Positions 26,472 to 35,977 of a DNA stretch of 64,000 nt are shown here, one piece after another. The notes under the pieces were generated by a model that was given only the letters and a program-made list of their open reading frames with translations, ran no database searches and was not told the DNA's origin. Positions within the stretch are counted from its first letter, which is position 1, and each line of letters starts with the position of its first letter. Location: NCBI GenBank assembly GCA_963969395.1, contig OZ017796.1, positions 20,400,501-20,464,500 of the forward strand. The letters are read 5' to 3'. This DNA is from Pseudoscleropodium purum (taxonomy: Eukaryota > Streptophyta > Bryopsida > Hypnales > Brachytheciaceae). A program made the position numbers and the translations under genes.

Positions 26472-26738
26472 CATTAGAGGATTTTTTCACCCCTGGGAGG
26501 GTTGTGGATTCCCACATTGTGGGAACGGCCCCACAAGGGGTTGTGGCAGCTTGCTAATGTGGCATGGAGACTGCCATGTTCGAAAAAAATAATTTTTTTT
26601 TCTACATTCCAAGAGTTTTTGTTTTGTTTTTAAAAAAAAAATTTGTTGGGAATAGCCATTCCTTGAAACTGCAGGGGAAGGCAATTCCCGACGCACCTGC
26701 TTGAAGCAGCCCTCCTCAAGTCTAGAAATCCTCTAATG
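26472..26738. mobile_element. MITE, CATTAGAAGA family, copy 1
   Basis: A 267-bp element with inverted ends CATTAGAGGATTT and, at the right end, AAATCCTCTAATG. The interior has an A/T-run centre flanked by GC-richer arms. It lies within the DUF7869 relic and so inserted into that element. No clear target-site duplication is visible. Confidence 0.7.
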
Positions 26739-26886
26739 GAAATATATACAACAACTCTTTCAATTGAAGCATGGATTTTGGCCTCAAACTTGACAACCTG
26801 GGGATTTTATGATAGATTTTATGCAAAATGGAAGCACATGAGAAGACATTGAAGAGGAAGAGTCCTACATTGGACCTCTTGAAGGA

Positions 26887-26903
26887 ACACACACACACAC
26901 ACA
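26887..26903. repeat. (AC)n microsatellite
   Basis: Sixteen to seventeen bases of alternating A and C inside the tail of the DUF7869 relic, producing a His-Thr run in translation. Confidence 0.8.
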
Positions 26904-27303
26904 AGCATACAATGTGGCCATTGATGTTGGTGAAGGTTTCTATCTATTTGTGAGACTAGATTTAGATTGTGATGAGCTCATGTGTCTTAGTTGAGCGACA
27001 AAAAATCCACAATTTGATCCACAAACTAACCACTATCATGAAATTCAGGTATGTTAGTACACACTATGTGGAAGGTCAAAGAACATGCAACAATTGTATG
27101 CAGGGTGGGATAGAAAGTCAGGTTTTAAATGGAAGATTGACCAAACATGTAGTATAGTCAATTTGGTTTCAAGGAACAATATCTTAGCATCATGGAAACC
27201 ACCAAAGAATGACACAAAGAGCTTGGATGCACCACAAAAGAAAATTGGATTTGTGGTGAATAATTTATGTCAATGTGTAGGACAAAAAAGGCAAGGCCTA
27301 TGA

Positions 27304-27775
27304 ATTCTCTCATAGGGGCACCAATGCACATAATACTCTTGTATGTAGGGGAAGACACATCTTTACATGTATAACAAGTTGAGTTGTTATTGTCTAGTTT
27401 ATGAATTCTAGTTTTGAATGTGCATCTCTTCTCTGGAGAGCAAAGGTTGCATACAATTAGGAATATATGTACAAACCATAATATTCAACAAAAACTACAT
27501 GCTTCCTCCCTTTCACTTCTTGTCCATTCCAATGTCATATTTCAAACTTTTTATTTCTTGATTTCAAACTCTAAAGCGATGCAAAACCTCACATCAAACT
27601 CATATCCATCATCACACACAAACCAAACTTCATCTCTTCAATTTTTTACGTGCACGGCTCATCAAAGATTTCAAGCATATTCTACGTACACTCTCCTATT
27701 TAGTATTTTCATTGCACCTAAGGCCCTTGGCTCATATTATCCTCCACATTTGACCTTGAAGGAAAAGTGGTATGA
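27304..27775. other. Gene-free stretch
   Basis: Nothing supported. A 178-codon ORF (27,414-27,950) runs through this unassigned DNA into the adjacent MITE and shows no coding features. Confidence 0.4.
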
Positions 27776-28047
27776 CATTAGAAGAGTTTTGGAGGGTCCA
27801 GAAGCTTGTTTCGGGCCTGTTTCCCGCAGCGAGGGGAACAGTCCTCTGTCAGAATTTTTTTTCATAATTTTTTTTTTTAATTTAAAAAAAAAATTAGTCT
27901 CCAAGTGCAAAAGAAAACTGGAAAAAAAAATTTGGTCAATGATGTGGTAGGGTCTCAGCCACATCAGACCGCTGCATTGAACTTGTTTCCTGTGTCTGCA
28001 GACTATGATAACTCGCAAGCATCTAAAGGCCCAAAAATCTTCTAATG
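27776..28047. mobile_element. MITE, CATTAGAAGA family, copy 2
   Basis: A 272-bp element starting CATTAGAAGAGTTTTGG and ending CCAAAAATCTTCTAATG. It aligns along its whole length with the copy at 30,209-30,458 in the same orientation. Shared blocks are GAGGGTCCAGAAGC, AGGGGAACAG, the T/A-run centre, AATTTGGTCAATGA, GACTNTGATAACTCGCAAGC and a ATCTARAGGCCC end. It has no coding capacity. Confidence 0.85.
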
Positions 28048-28962
28048 AAATACCACCATTTCAACGAAATGTCTGTACCTGGGCAAATATTTACTAAGTT
28101 GTTGACCTAAAAGCATATGATCCCGCATTTCATGAGAAGGTTTCATTTGCACTCTTTATAACTTTCAAAACACTCTCCTACTTATACAATCATTGATTCT
28201 AACAATTTAAGATTCCAACAATATTGACTACATGTACCAAAGCTGAAGGTAAGAAGCGACACCTTACCTCAAGTCGAATCAAAATTCAATTGAATAGGTG
28301 TGACTCGACCTAGTTGTTTTTGTGTCAAGTTTGCCATCTAATTTCTCTAGATGTTGAGTTCATGTTTAGACAATACCTAAAAACCATGATCTTTCTCCCT
28401 ACCTCACATCACCTAAACAATATGAATTTCAATCCTATTCTAGCACTTCATTTTCAGTAGAATTTCCTAGATTTGGAATGAAACTTTACATAATTATATC
28501 ACTTGAATAGCTTCTTGGCATGCACTCTTTTGTTGATGTAGGATGCAAGATTGAATTCACGGTAAGTGGTGAGTTGAAATTAGATTTGTGAATTGTTGAC
28601 ACCAATCTTACTTAACCCTAGAAACTTCTTATAGATATTACTCTACAACTTGAGCTCCGTTACTTTGGTTGAAACTTGGATTTTAACTGTCTAAAGATGG
28701 GCTAGTCTCCAAAGAAATCATCATTTTCTAATATTGTGGGAATTGATTGCTTAAAAAAATGGAAAAGTATTCTTTGGAAGTCAAACTACAATAAGAAGAT
28801 GTTCCCTTTTCACAACAAAACTCCGAGGATGGATAGTTGCACTTCTCTCCTATATAAGAGAGTTCTTTGTTATCCATTGGACGCTTAGCATCTGTGGCAA
28901 CATTATAGGGTTAACATTTGCTTTAGGTAGTATATGAAAAATATTGTTTGGTGGTTAAGGAG
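28048..28962. other. Gene-free stretch
   Basis: No coding signal, repeat or RNA gene recognised in these ~900 bases. Confidence 0.4.
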
Positions 28963-29170
28963 TTAATGGACAAAGTAATGTGCAAGTAAAGCCTTGTTAT
29001 GAGAAACAATGTGTTCAAGCTTAGAGCAACAAAGAATGTTATTTTCATGAGGCTTTCCTCTCATGTTACTGGATATAATTTCAATGGTTGGATATTGCTC
29101 AATCATCCTCAATGAAGCTTCTAAAATGGAAGGGTAGCATAATGCAAATAAAGGCCACCATTGTGAGTTA
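28963..29170. repeat. Dispersed repeat shared with an RLK intron
   Basis: This ~210-bp segment aligns with 59,715-59,935. Shared words include TAATGGAC, then TTATGAGAAAYAATGTG, then ATCAAATATAA or a similar word, then AATGGTTGGATNTTGC. Identity is moderate. The minus-strand 78-codon ORF here has no recognisable features. Confidence 0.6.
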
Positions 29171-29696
29171 TGGTTATAGAGAGTATGGTTATAACTCATA
29201 GTGTTGGCTTAACCAATATTTGTTGTTACATGTCCAAAATTGTTTCTATTGAAATATATTAAAACCATCATGACTTTGTATTTAACAAAAATTTAAATAA
29301 TTATATAATTTTGTTGAAATAAATGAAAATAGTAGAGATGAATGTTCTAATGTAGATAGAATGTTCTTGAGATCAAGATTTAGAGAACTTCTTTAGTCAA
29401 TGTTATTTCAAGTATTCAAGATTTGAGCTTTAATGTGCCATAACAACAACAATGTTAATGATTTTTATGAAATTCAAAATGAACTACTTAGAATGAATTT
29501 ACATAATTTTTCATATCCCTATTCATTTATTTTGAAATTTTAAAATAAATGAAAATCAATGTTTTATCTAAAAAATGAACAAAATGGATTTTTTTAATGG
29601 GACCTAAAAGGATCACCTAATTCTTTTAATGCATCACAATTTATGCCTAATATATCATATATTATAGACCACAGTGTTTACCAAAGGATTTATTAA

Positions 29697-30030
29697 ACTC
29701 AGTGAGGCACTTTTGACTATCTCAGAAGTGAGTGTGACCCTTATTTGCTAAAATAACATTGTTTTATATCAATGAATGTGACACTAACTTAATAATGTAA
29801 GTAACATTGTTTTAAATCAATGCAGGCCTTAAATATCAACAAGGGTGAATTGACTTCCTTACACTCAATGAGGCTCTTTTGATCACCTCAGAAGTGAGTG
29901 TGACACTTATTTACTAAAGTGACATTGTTTTAAATCAATGAGTGTGATACTAATTTACTAAAGTAACATTGCTTTAAATTGCTTTAAATCAATGCAAGCC
30001 TTAAATATGAGCCAAGGTGAATTGACCCTA
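29697..30030. repeat. Tandem duplication, ~166-bp unit, two copies
   Basis: ACTCAGTGAGGCACTTTTGA at 29,697 recurs as ACTCAATGAGGCTCTTTTGA at 29,863. Both are followed by CCTCAGAAGTGAGTGTGAC or a near match, then AACATTGTTTTAAATCAATG, then a GCCTTAAATAT word and GGTGAATTGAC. Within each unit the ACATTGTTTTAAATCAATG word is itself repeated, so the structure is nested. Confidence 0.85.
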
Positions 30031-30208
30031 GTTTACCTTTGGAGAAAACATTGGAAATTTTTATTTGCAACACATACTAAAATTTGGAAATTTTGAATTC
30101 ATATTTGCAATGAAAGACTTCAAATGAGGTAGGCAAGGTGAAGAAATACCAAAAAATTTAGTAGCACAAAATAGGGGATAATTTTATACAATTTTATACA
30201 ATTACAAC

Positions 30209-30458
30209 CATTAGAAGAGTTTGGAGGGGGTCCAGAAGCGTGTTTTGGGCATGTTCCCCATAGTTGTTCTCTACAGCAAGGGGAACAGCTCGTTGTCAGA
30301 ATTTTTTTTTCATAAAAAAAAAATTAAAAAAAATTAAAAATTTGGTCAATGACGTGGTAGAGTCTCGACCACATCAGATTGCTGCGCTGAACTTGTTTCT
30401 TGTGTTCGCAGACTGTGATAACTCGCAAGCATCTAGAGGCCCCAAAAATCTTCTAATG
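30209..30458. mobile_element. MITE, CATTAGAAGA family, copy 3
   Basis: A 250-bp copy in the same orientation as 27,776-28,047, with ends CATTAGAAGAGTTTGG and CCAAAAATCTTCTAATG. It has a small insertion (TAGTTGTTCTCTA) near 30,262 and a shorter A/T centre than the sister copy. A 71-codon ORF across it is incidental. Confidence 0.85.
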
Positions 30459-30525
30459 AAGGGGGTCAATCCTCCTTGAACTTAAATATCATTGTATTTT
30501 TGGATTTTCTTGATTACTTCAAATA

Positions 30526-31452
30526 TTAACCCCTAAAGGTCAAAACTGTGTTTTTTTAGCAACATAGCGATTTTGGGTAGCTAAGTACAAATGGAGTTTT
30601 AATTTTTTTTGCTGAAATTTTCACACAACATATGCCGAGGAGTAGCTTTAAAGTTCAACAATTTTCATAACTTTTGACTACATGATTCAAAAGTTATTAC
30701 ATGATATGTAATTTTCAACGCTCAGTGGGCAACTAAAAAATTTCTTAAAAAATTACTTTTTTCGAAAATAAAAATTTGAAATTGATTTTTTAAGATTTAT
30801 GTGGAAAGCTTTGAATCATTCCATTTTGATTTACATGATAAAAATTATGAGGTGCTTTAGTTTGCAGGTAGTCATTGATTCCCTACTCAAAAATAAACTT
30901 TGGAGTCCTTTATTTAACTCAATTTTTAATATTTTTTGAAAAAAATAAAAAGATATGTTGTAGATTGTTTATTACTACATTATCACCATTAGGATTGGAA
31001 TTTTTCAATTCCATAATTAAATTCTTAACAATTTAGAGTTTTGAATCACTTTGTACTTCTTTCTACTTACTATTTTTTTCCTATATGTTGTGCAATTCCA
31101 AATGATCTAAAAACTTTCAAGCATGTATCCAACTTGACTTGAAGAATGAAACCAAGAGATACCATCATTTTGGACATTTTTTCATACAAATGTGGTCTTG
31201 TGAAGTGCAGCTGCTTGTATTTTCACAAGGTCAAAAAAATGGTTTTTGTCACTTCAAATGTTAATATCTTGCAATCTACATGGTGGAAAATTCTGAAATT
31301 TTTTCCACATCTTTTAAAACTAGTTTACTACAAGATCCTACAGTTACACATGTCCAAAAGTGTTTTTCATCTAAAATTTGATGCTTGTATAAAAAATGTC
31401 AGTTTTGCAGTGTTTTTGGTGAAAACATAGTCTCCGACCTTCAAGGGTTAAA
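30526..31452 (+). mobile_element. TTAACCC-terminal (piggyBac-like) non-autonomous element, best copy
   Basis: A 926-bp element with ends TTAACCCCTAAAGGTC and GACCTTCAAGGGTTAA, inverted repeats that match over about 16 bases. TTAA borders both sides. TTAA targets with CCCT/CCCY-type inverted ends are the hallmark of piggyBac transposons, although here TTAA could simply be part of the inverted repeat. The interior is A/T-rich and encodes nothing convincing (longest ORF 94 codons). Related copies are at 18,134-18,744 (inverted) and 13,201-14,122. The right end abuts a long (ATT)n run. Confidence 0.65.
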
Positions 31453-31500
<48 letters not shown>

Positions 31501-31540
31501 GTTATTATTATTATTGTTATTACTATTATTACTACTCTTA
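31453..31540. repeat. (ATT)n microsatellite
   Basis: About 28 trinucleotide units of ATT/TTA with a few single-base interruptions (GTT, ACT) towards the 3' side. It forms the left border of the GC-richer gene island. Confidence 0.95.
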
Positions 31541-32664
31541 CTAATTCTGCAGGTGACACTAATTTGGTGCCCTCTGTAAATATGTTAAATCACTGAATGT
31601 GGTGTAATTGGTGTAGTGCTGTACTGGTATTTCTTATCCAAATTCCTTTGAATCGAGTTCAAAGAGAGAAATTTGCATTCTTCTGTACGAAAGCGAGAAG
31701 AGCTTCCGTGTCGTGCCATTCTCGCCTTTTCATTGTCGTTCCGTATTGACGATGGGGAGGTAGACGGAGAGTCCTCCCTCGCAAATCAAATTGAGGTGAA
31801 AGCGCGCCAATGCCGCCGGCGTCAGGCTCTGCCGGAGGCAATTTGTAGGTTCCAGTTGGTTTCTGAGACATTCCGGATCCTTCCTTGTTCTCAGCCCGTC
31901 ATTTTGATCCTTGCATTTTCTACTTCTGTGGACACATTCGCTGGAGCGTGCCTCGTCGAAAATGCAGCAGTGCATTAGAATGTGACTTACTTACATCGCT
32001 GCATCATTGAGCTTGAGGCCGCGATTCCGGTAGTTGAACTTTTCGTTTCAGCAGAGTGCGTGTTTTTTTTGCAATGCGTAATTAAATACATGACTACTTT
32101 CTTTTTGTCACCTTCGGAGTCGTTAGAGCTTCAGAAGGAAGAGCAGCTTGTTAAAGACTAGGAGAGGTGAACAAAACTCGCATAGGGACTCTTGTGGTCA
32201 GTTGAATTAATTCATTGAGCATTTTTTAAGCGATTGCTTAAGTTAACATGTCTTCTGCATTTAATATTGTGTCCTGGTCACACATTTAATATTCCGTTAC
32301 GCTGCAAGTTCAAGTGGTGCTGTTCTGCTTGCGGCATTACATGCGTACTTATATGTACCTGCCCGCTGATGTAGTTTCTCAGCGATGATGATGCTCTGTT
32401 GTATTTCATACTAATATCATCCATTTCCTCAGATGTGAACCTCAATAAATGTCTTGAGTTCGACTAGAAGGTGTCAAAATTGAGCTGCAAATTTGTCCAA
32501 GGATCCCACACCTCTTGGGCAGAGTTGCCGAATTTTAGTGTGGCGTTCGAGGTTGAATGAGGGGGGCGAGAACGAGAGCTTGTCGGCGCCAGAGCGGGAA
32601 AGAGCAGAAAGACAGCTCCTGAGAGTTGTCAAGACCAGAGAGATAGTGAGAAAGACTCACACCG
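31541..32664. other. GC-richer gene-island edge, no assigned gene
   Basis: From about 31,650 base composition rises sharply and CG dinucleotides become frequent. ORFs of 70-111 codons occur on both strands (31,659-31,978 and 32,535-32,870), but they overlap each other and have no family features. The stretch may hold 5' untranslated exons of the small gene at 32,665. Confidence 0.4.
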
Positions 32665-33045
32665 ATGGCCGACCAGCGGAGAGAATTAGAGCGGGAACGC
32701 TCACCTAAGACGCCTGAGCATATTGAATCAGTGAACACGAAAGCTAATCCCAGCAATGAAGACTCCGATTCAGATTCTCCGTATACTGATGAGGAAAGGG
32801 CCAAGGAGCTCGAGGAAGCACAAAAGGACGTACACCGCAGACTCACAAGATTAGCTGAAATCGAGCGCAAAGTTGACGAAGGAAAGCAGCGAATGGCCAG
32901 AAGGATTACCGAAGCGAGCGAGCGAACTGAGAGGGCACTGAAGAGAGCAACGAAGAAAGAGAATGCAGACGGGAAGAAACCGCAGCAACAAGAGGAGTCA
33001 TCGCAGAGCGGATCGAAGAGATTAAAAGCAAAATATTTTCGTTAG
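32665..33045 (+). CDS. Small charged coiled-coil protein, unidentified
   Basis: A 126-codon ORF with coding-like composition that ends in a basic tail (GSKRLKAKYFR). About a third of residues are Glu, Lys or Arg. Residues 1-45 are Ser/Asp/Glu-rich and probably disordered (SNEDSDSDSPYTDEE). Residues 45-95 form a long amphipathic helix with heptad-like spacing (ELEEAQKDVHRRLTRLAEIE), predicting a coiled coil. The C-terminus is Lys/Gln/Ser-rich and could be a nuclear-localisation region. There is no signal peptide or membrane segment. I do not recognise a family. The ORF could be an intact single-exon gene or the last exon of a larger one; an in-frame acceptor upstream cannot be excluded. It lies 2.9 kb upstream of the FBPase gene. 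Confidence 0.5.
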   Translation: MADQRRELERERSPKTPEHIESVNTKANPSNEDSDSDSPYTDEERAKELEEAQKDVHRRLTRLAEIERKVDEGKQRMARRITEASERTERALKRATKKENADGKKPQQQEESSQSGSKRLKAKYFR

Positions 33046-35977
33046 GATGCCAGTGTGGATGCACTTGGGGTTGGAATTCTCGCCGTTTGAAATTTCGTAT
33101 CATTCAGCTTGTGCTTTTCTAACGATCATGGAAACCGGCCAGTTTCAGCTACGTCCGAATTTCTAATGAGTTTGTAAGTGTCCAACTTGAGAAAAGACGC
33201 AGTACCATGACTCTGAAAGCTAATTGATTGAGCCAGGTGAAGGTATAATTACGTAGGAATCGTCTTGCTATATTGATTGAGATCCTCGACACTTAATCAT
33301 ACCTGCTCACCACAAGAGTGAAAATGCGAGGCAGCATAGTGAACATTTTGGAAAAGACATCGCCATCCAGTCAAATGCGTGCAATTAATGAATGTGCGTG
33401 ATTAGTTGCTGCCCACTCGCTTTGACAAACACTCAAACAGTATCCTCCTATTTGAAGTAGGTTGAACCGGCTCCGTCATCTTTCAAATACTTAGAATACT
33501 CTTCAAAGAGAATATTCAATTTAAAAAACGACGGGGACGGTTCAACCCAACGCCCGAGATGGTAGTCAGAGATTACAGAGTTGCAAGAGAATTTGTACAT
33601 GAAACCAGACTATGAGTGCAGTGTTGAACACAAAATTCTACCGGATGACATGATGTTTCTCTCTTTTCAGCATCGATAAACCATGTGAACAATTGTCTAT
33701 CAGTTGCCATAAGTTTCTCTATTTTTTAAGCAGAAAGAGCACCCTCTAATATTTGTTGGAAGAAGAGTTAATCCTTTGCAGCATGTTTTCGAGATCACTT
33801 ACAATGTGTCCCTGTTTTTCGCTCAACTGGATCATCTCTCAGAATGTATCAACTGCACAAAGCATACTTAGACCTAGTTAGTAAGTAGAAGCAAGAGTTT
33901 ATGCTTTAAGCTGGTGACGCATCCAGGGATATCCAGAGAGTGAATTAAGCTCTTGCTTTCATATCGACTTAGGCAGGTGCAAAACACGGTGAAGAGAGCA
34001 CAGTTGTGACACCGATGTTTGTCGTGTTCTCTAACTTCTTGTGGACATTATTTAGCATTCTTGTGAGAGTGAACTTGTGTCATCACGCGCGTTAGAGACG
34101 ACTGTAGCCCGTCTAGCTGATAACCACAAAGTCACCGAGGACATAAGTTAAAAGCCTGAAGCATAGGACCTTACAATTGATGGTTGAATCAAAGGGCTTC
34201 TAGTGTCAACTCTTGGCAGTATAAGTCGGTGCAATACTTGTGATACACCTCTCTCTTCCTTTGAGTACATGCAGGTCTGATCCAAGCATGAACAAGCGGA
34301 ATGCGGCATTTCGTCGAAATTGAGAGCAAATTGTCAACAGATGACTAGGTAACGACGTGGTGGCGTATGATAAAATTTTGCTGTCTCTGAAACTTCAACA
34401 GTATTCTTCAAGACCAGTTTGAGATACCGACAATAATCGATTTCCAAAGGTGATGAATAGCAGATTCCATGTGCCAATCAATAGTTGCTTCAACAGAAGA
34501 ATCGGCACTTCACCTCTATTAGAGATTGATACTCTGGTTCAATGGTTTCACCAACCTCATCCTTAACATCTAGTGAATCTCTCATGTGATCAGAATGAGG
34601 AGCTTCAAGTTTGCTTTGTAGTTTAACTCCTGAAATTTTCGACGGTTCCTAATTTCACATCCTAAAACTCCCCTATTTGAGCACGGTTAATTTCACTGCC
34701 TAAATCTCCGCAATCTGAGCTTCGTTCCTTTGGTCCAAACATGACTGCAGCTCATGTGCTCCAGAACGTAATGAAACAAGGACTTCAGCAATGAGCTTTG
34801 AAGCTCAGATCAGAAACCCTAATCCCAGGCTGCTTCAGCCCGTAGTTGAGGTCTCATTCAGAAAGGAGAAGCTTGTCAAATAAATTCGGGGCCAGTCTGC
34901 ACAACAGAAGGTCCGAAGGAAACCCAGCATAATGTACGGTTCTTCCTCAATTTCCAAAAGATTTTAAGACACTCGACTCAGCTTCAAATGCCCTTCGAAA
35001 ACCCTCATAAATCACAAACCTTACTGAGCGAAGTGATTAAGGTTTGTGACAAGGTCAGAACGGTTGCTAAGCAGTGCAGATTTGTCCTGCTTAGGATCTC
35101 AGAATCAAAAATTTACAAAGAATCAGCTGGAGCTGGTGATCAGACATTTAGTTTTTAGAATGCCTTAGAATCCGCGTGCGACTTTGGGAAGGACTTCATC
35201 GCCTTCCATACCCGGTAGATCGAACACTGGGTGCACACGACAGGTCCCTTGTACAACTCTCCCAAATTTATATCCTCTGATTCCCCGAGCTATGACACTT
35301 CCAAATCTAAAAGACATGCCCATTCCAGCCTTCCACCTCGGATACTCCCGGTCGGCTACCGATCGAGCTCCTTACTCGGCGTGGCAGGCAGTTCTCGGAT
35401 ACCATGTCTGATCTTCGCGCGACAACAGCGCCCAGCACTCGTCACCTCAGCATTAGATCGAATCAACCACAACATTTTGCACCGAATCGCTCATCAAATG
35501 ATTCGCACAAGGGTTGACACACATGCGACAATTGAAACCCTACGTAATCACCGGGTTTGACTGAACTTCGAGCAGTGCTCGACACCACTCATCCATTTAT
35601 GGCAAGCTGTTCCTAAACCCGAGGTTGATTGAACCACTTGTAAGACGAGCGTTGATGACCACAAGTGAAGGTCGTGATAGCAAAAGCGACGCAGGCCTTA
35701 CACTTTCGGGACCCGCTCAAATATCCCCTCCGTCACCTTGCATGCACTTTCTGGAGCGTGAAGTAATTGCCAAAATGCCAGAACGATGGTGACTGAGAGG
35801 CCCGAAATTGTCGAAATTTTTGTGGATAAGCTTTTTCTGGAAATTCAAACCTGGTCCACCCGATGAACTTTTGTTTGAGAGCAGCCATCACTAGAGAAGG
35901 AGTGTGCTCATCAATAGATTGGCAATTTTTCTTGAAGATTGTTTGTGTAAGAAGCTGAGTTAGTTGCTACAGCAGCT
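33046..35977. other. Intergenic, including FBPase upstream region
   Basis: About 2.9 kb of intermediate composition with no supported gene. ORFs at 35,184-35,560 (75 and 109 codons in two frames) have no recognisable motif. The last few hundred bases must contain the FBPase promoter and 5' leader, but I could not single out a core promoter with confidence. Confidence 0.45.

Larger units (their letters stand above)
24038..27303 (+). pseudogene. Decayed DUF7869-type element protein
   Basis: Fragments in order (24,038-24,250; 24,330-25,019; 25,153-25,446; 25,451-25,756; 25,798-26,330; 26,850-27,303) read as one large protein with stops and frameshifts. The diagnostic part is at about 25,798-25,985. 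It reads FHIQIDNSSKESKNKFVFGF, then WSLLVARQIVKEVVVSFM, then MGHTHNDIDASFG. This Asp-Asn...GHTHxDID signature is typical of DUF7869 proteins, which are multi-copy in many eukaryotes and usually regarded as transposon-derived. A D/D-type nuclease fold is possible but not established. The tail (AYNVAIDVGEGFYLFVRLD near 26,905) follows an acidic EDIEEEESYIGP stretch. It is split by a CATTAGAAGA-type MITE at 26,472-26,738 and contains a (CA)n run. In-frame stops, such as the TGA at 25,963, show it is not functional. Element ends were not found. Confidence 0.65.

Noticed and set aside
27414..27950. 178-codon ORF
   Set aside because: It runs from unassigned DNA into a MITE and ends in its A/T-run centre; composition is not coding-like.
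31385..31579. ORF rich in Leu (plus) or Ile (minus)
   Set aside because: It is the translation of the (ATT)n microsatellite.
35184..35560. Two overlapping ORFs upstream of FBPase
   Set aside because: Short, in two frames, without recognisable motifs; consistent with chance in GC-richer DNA.
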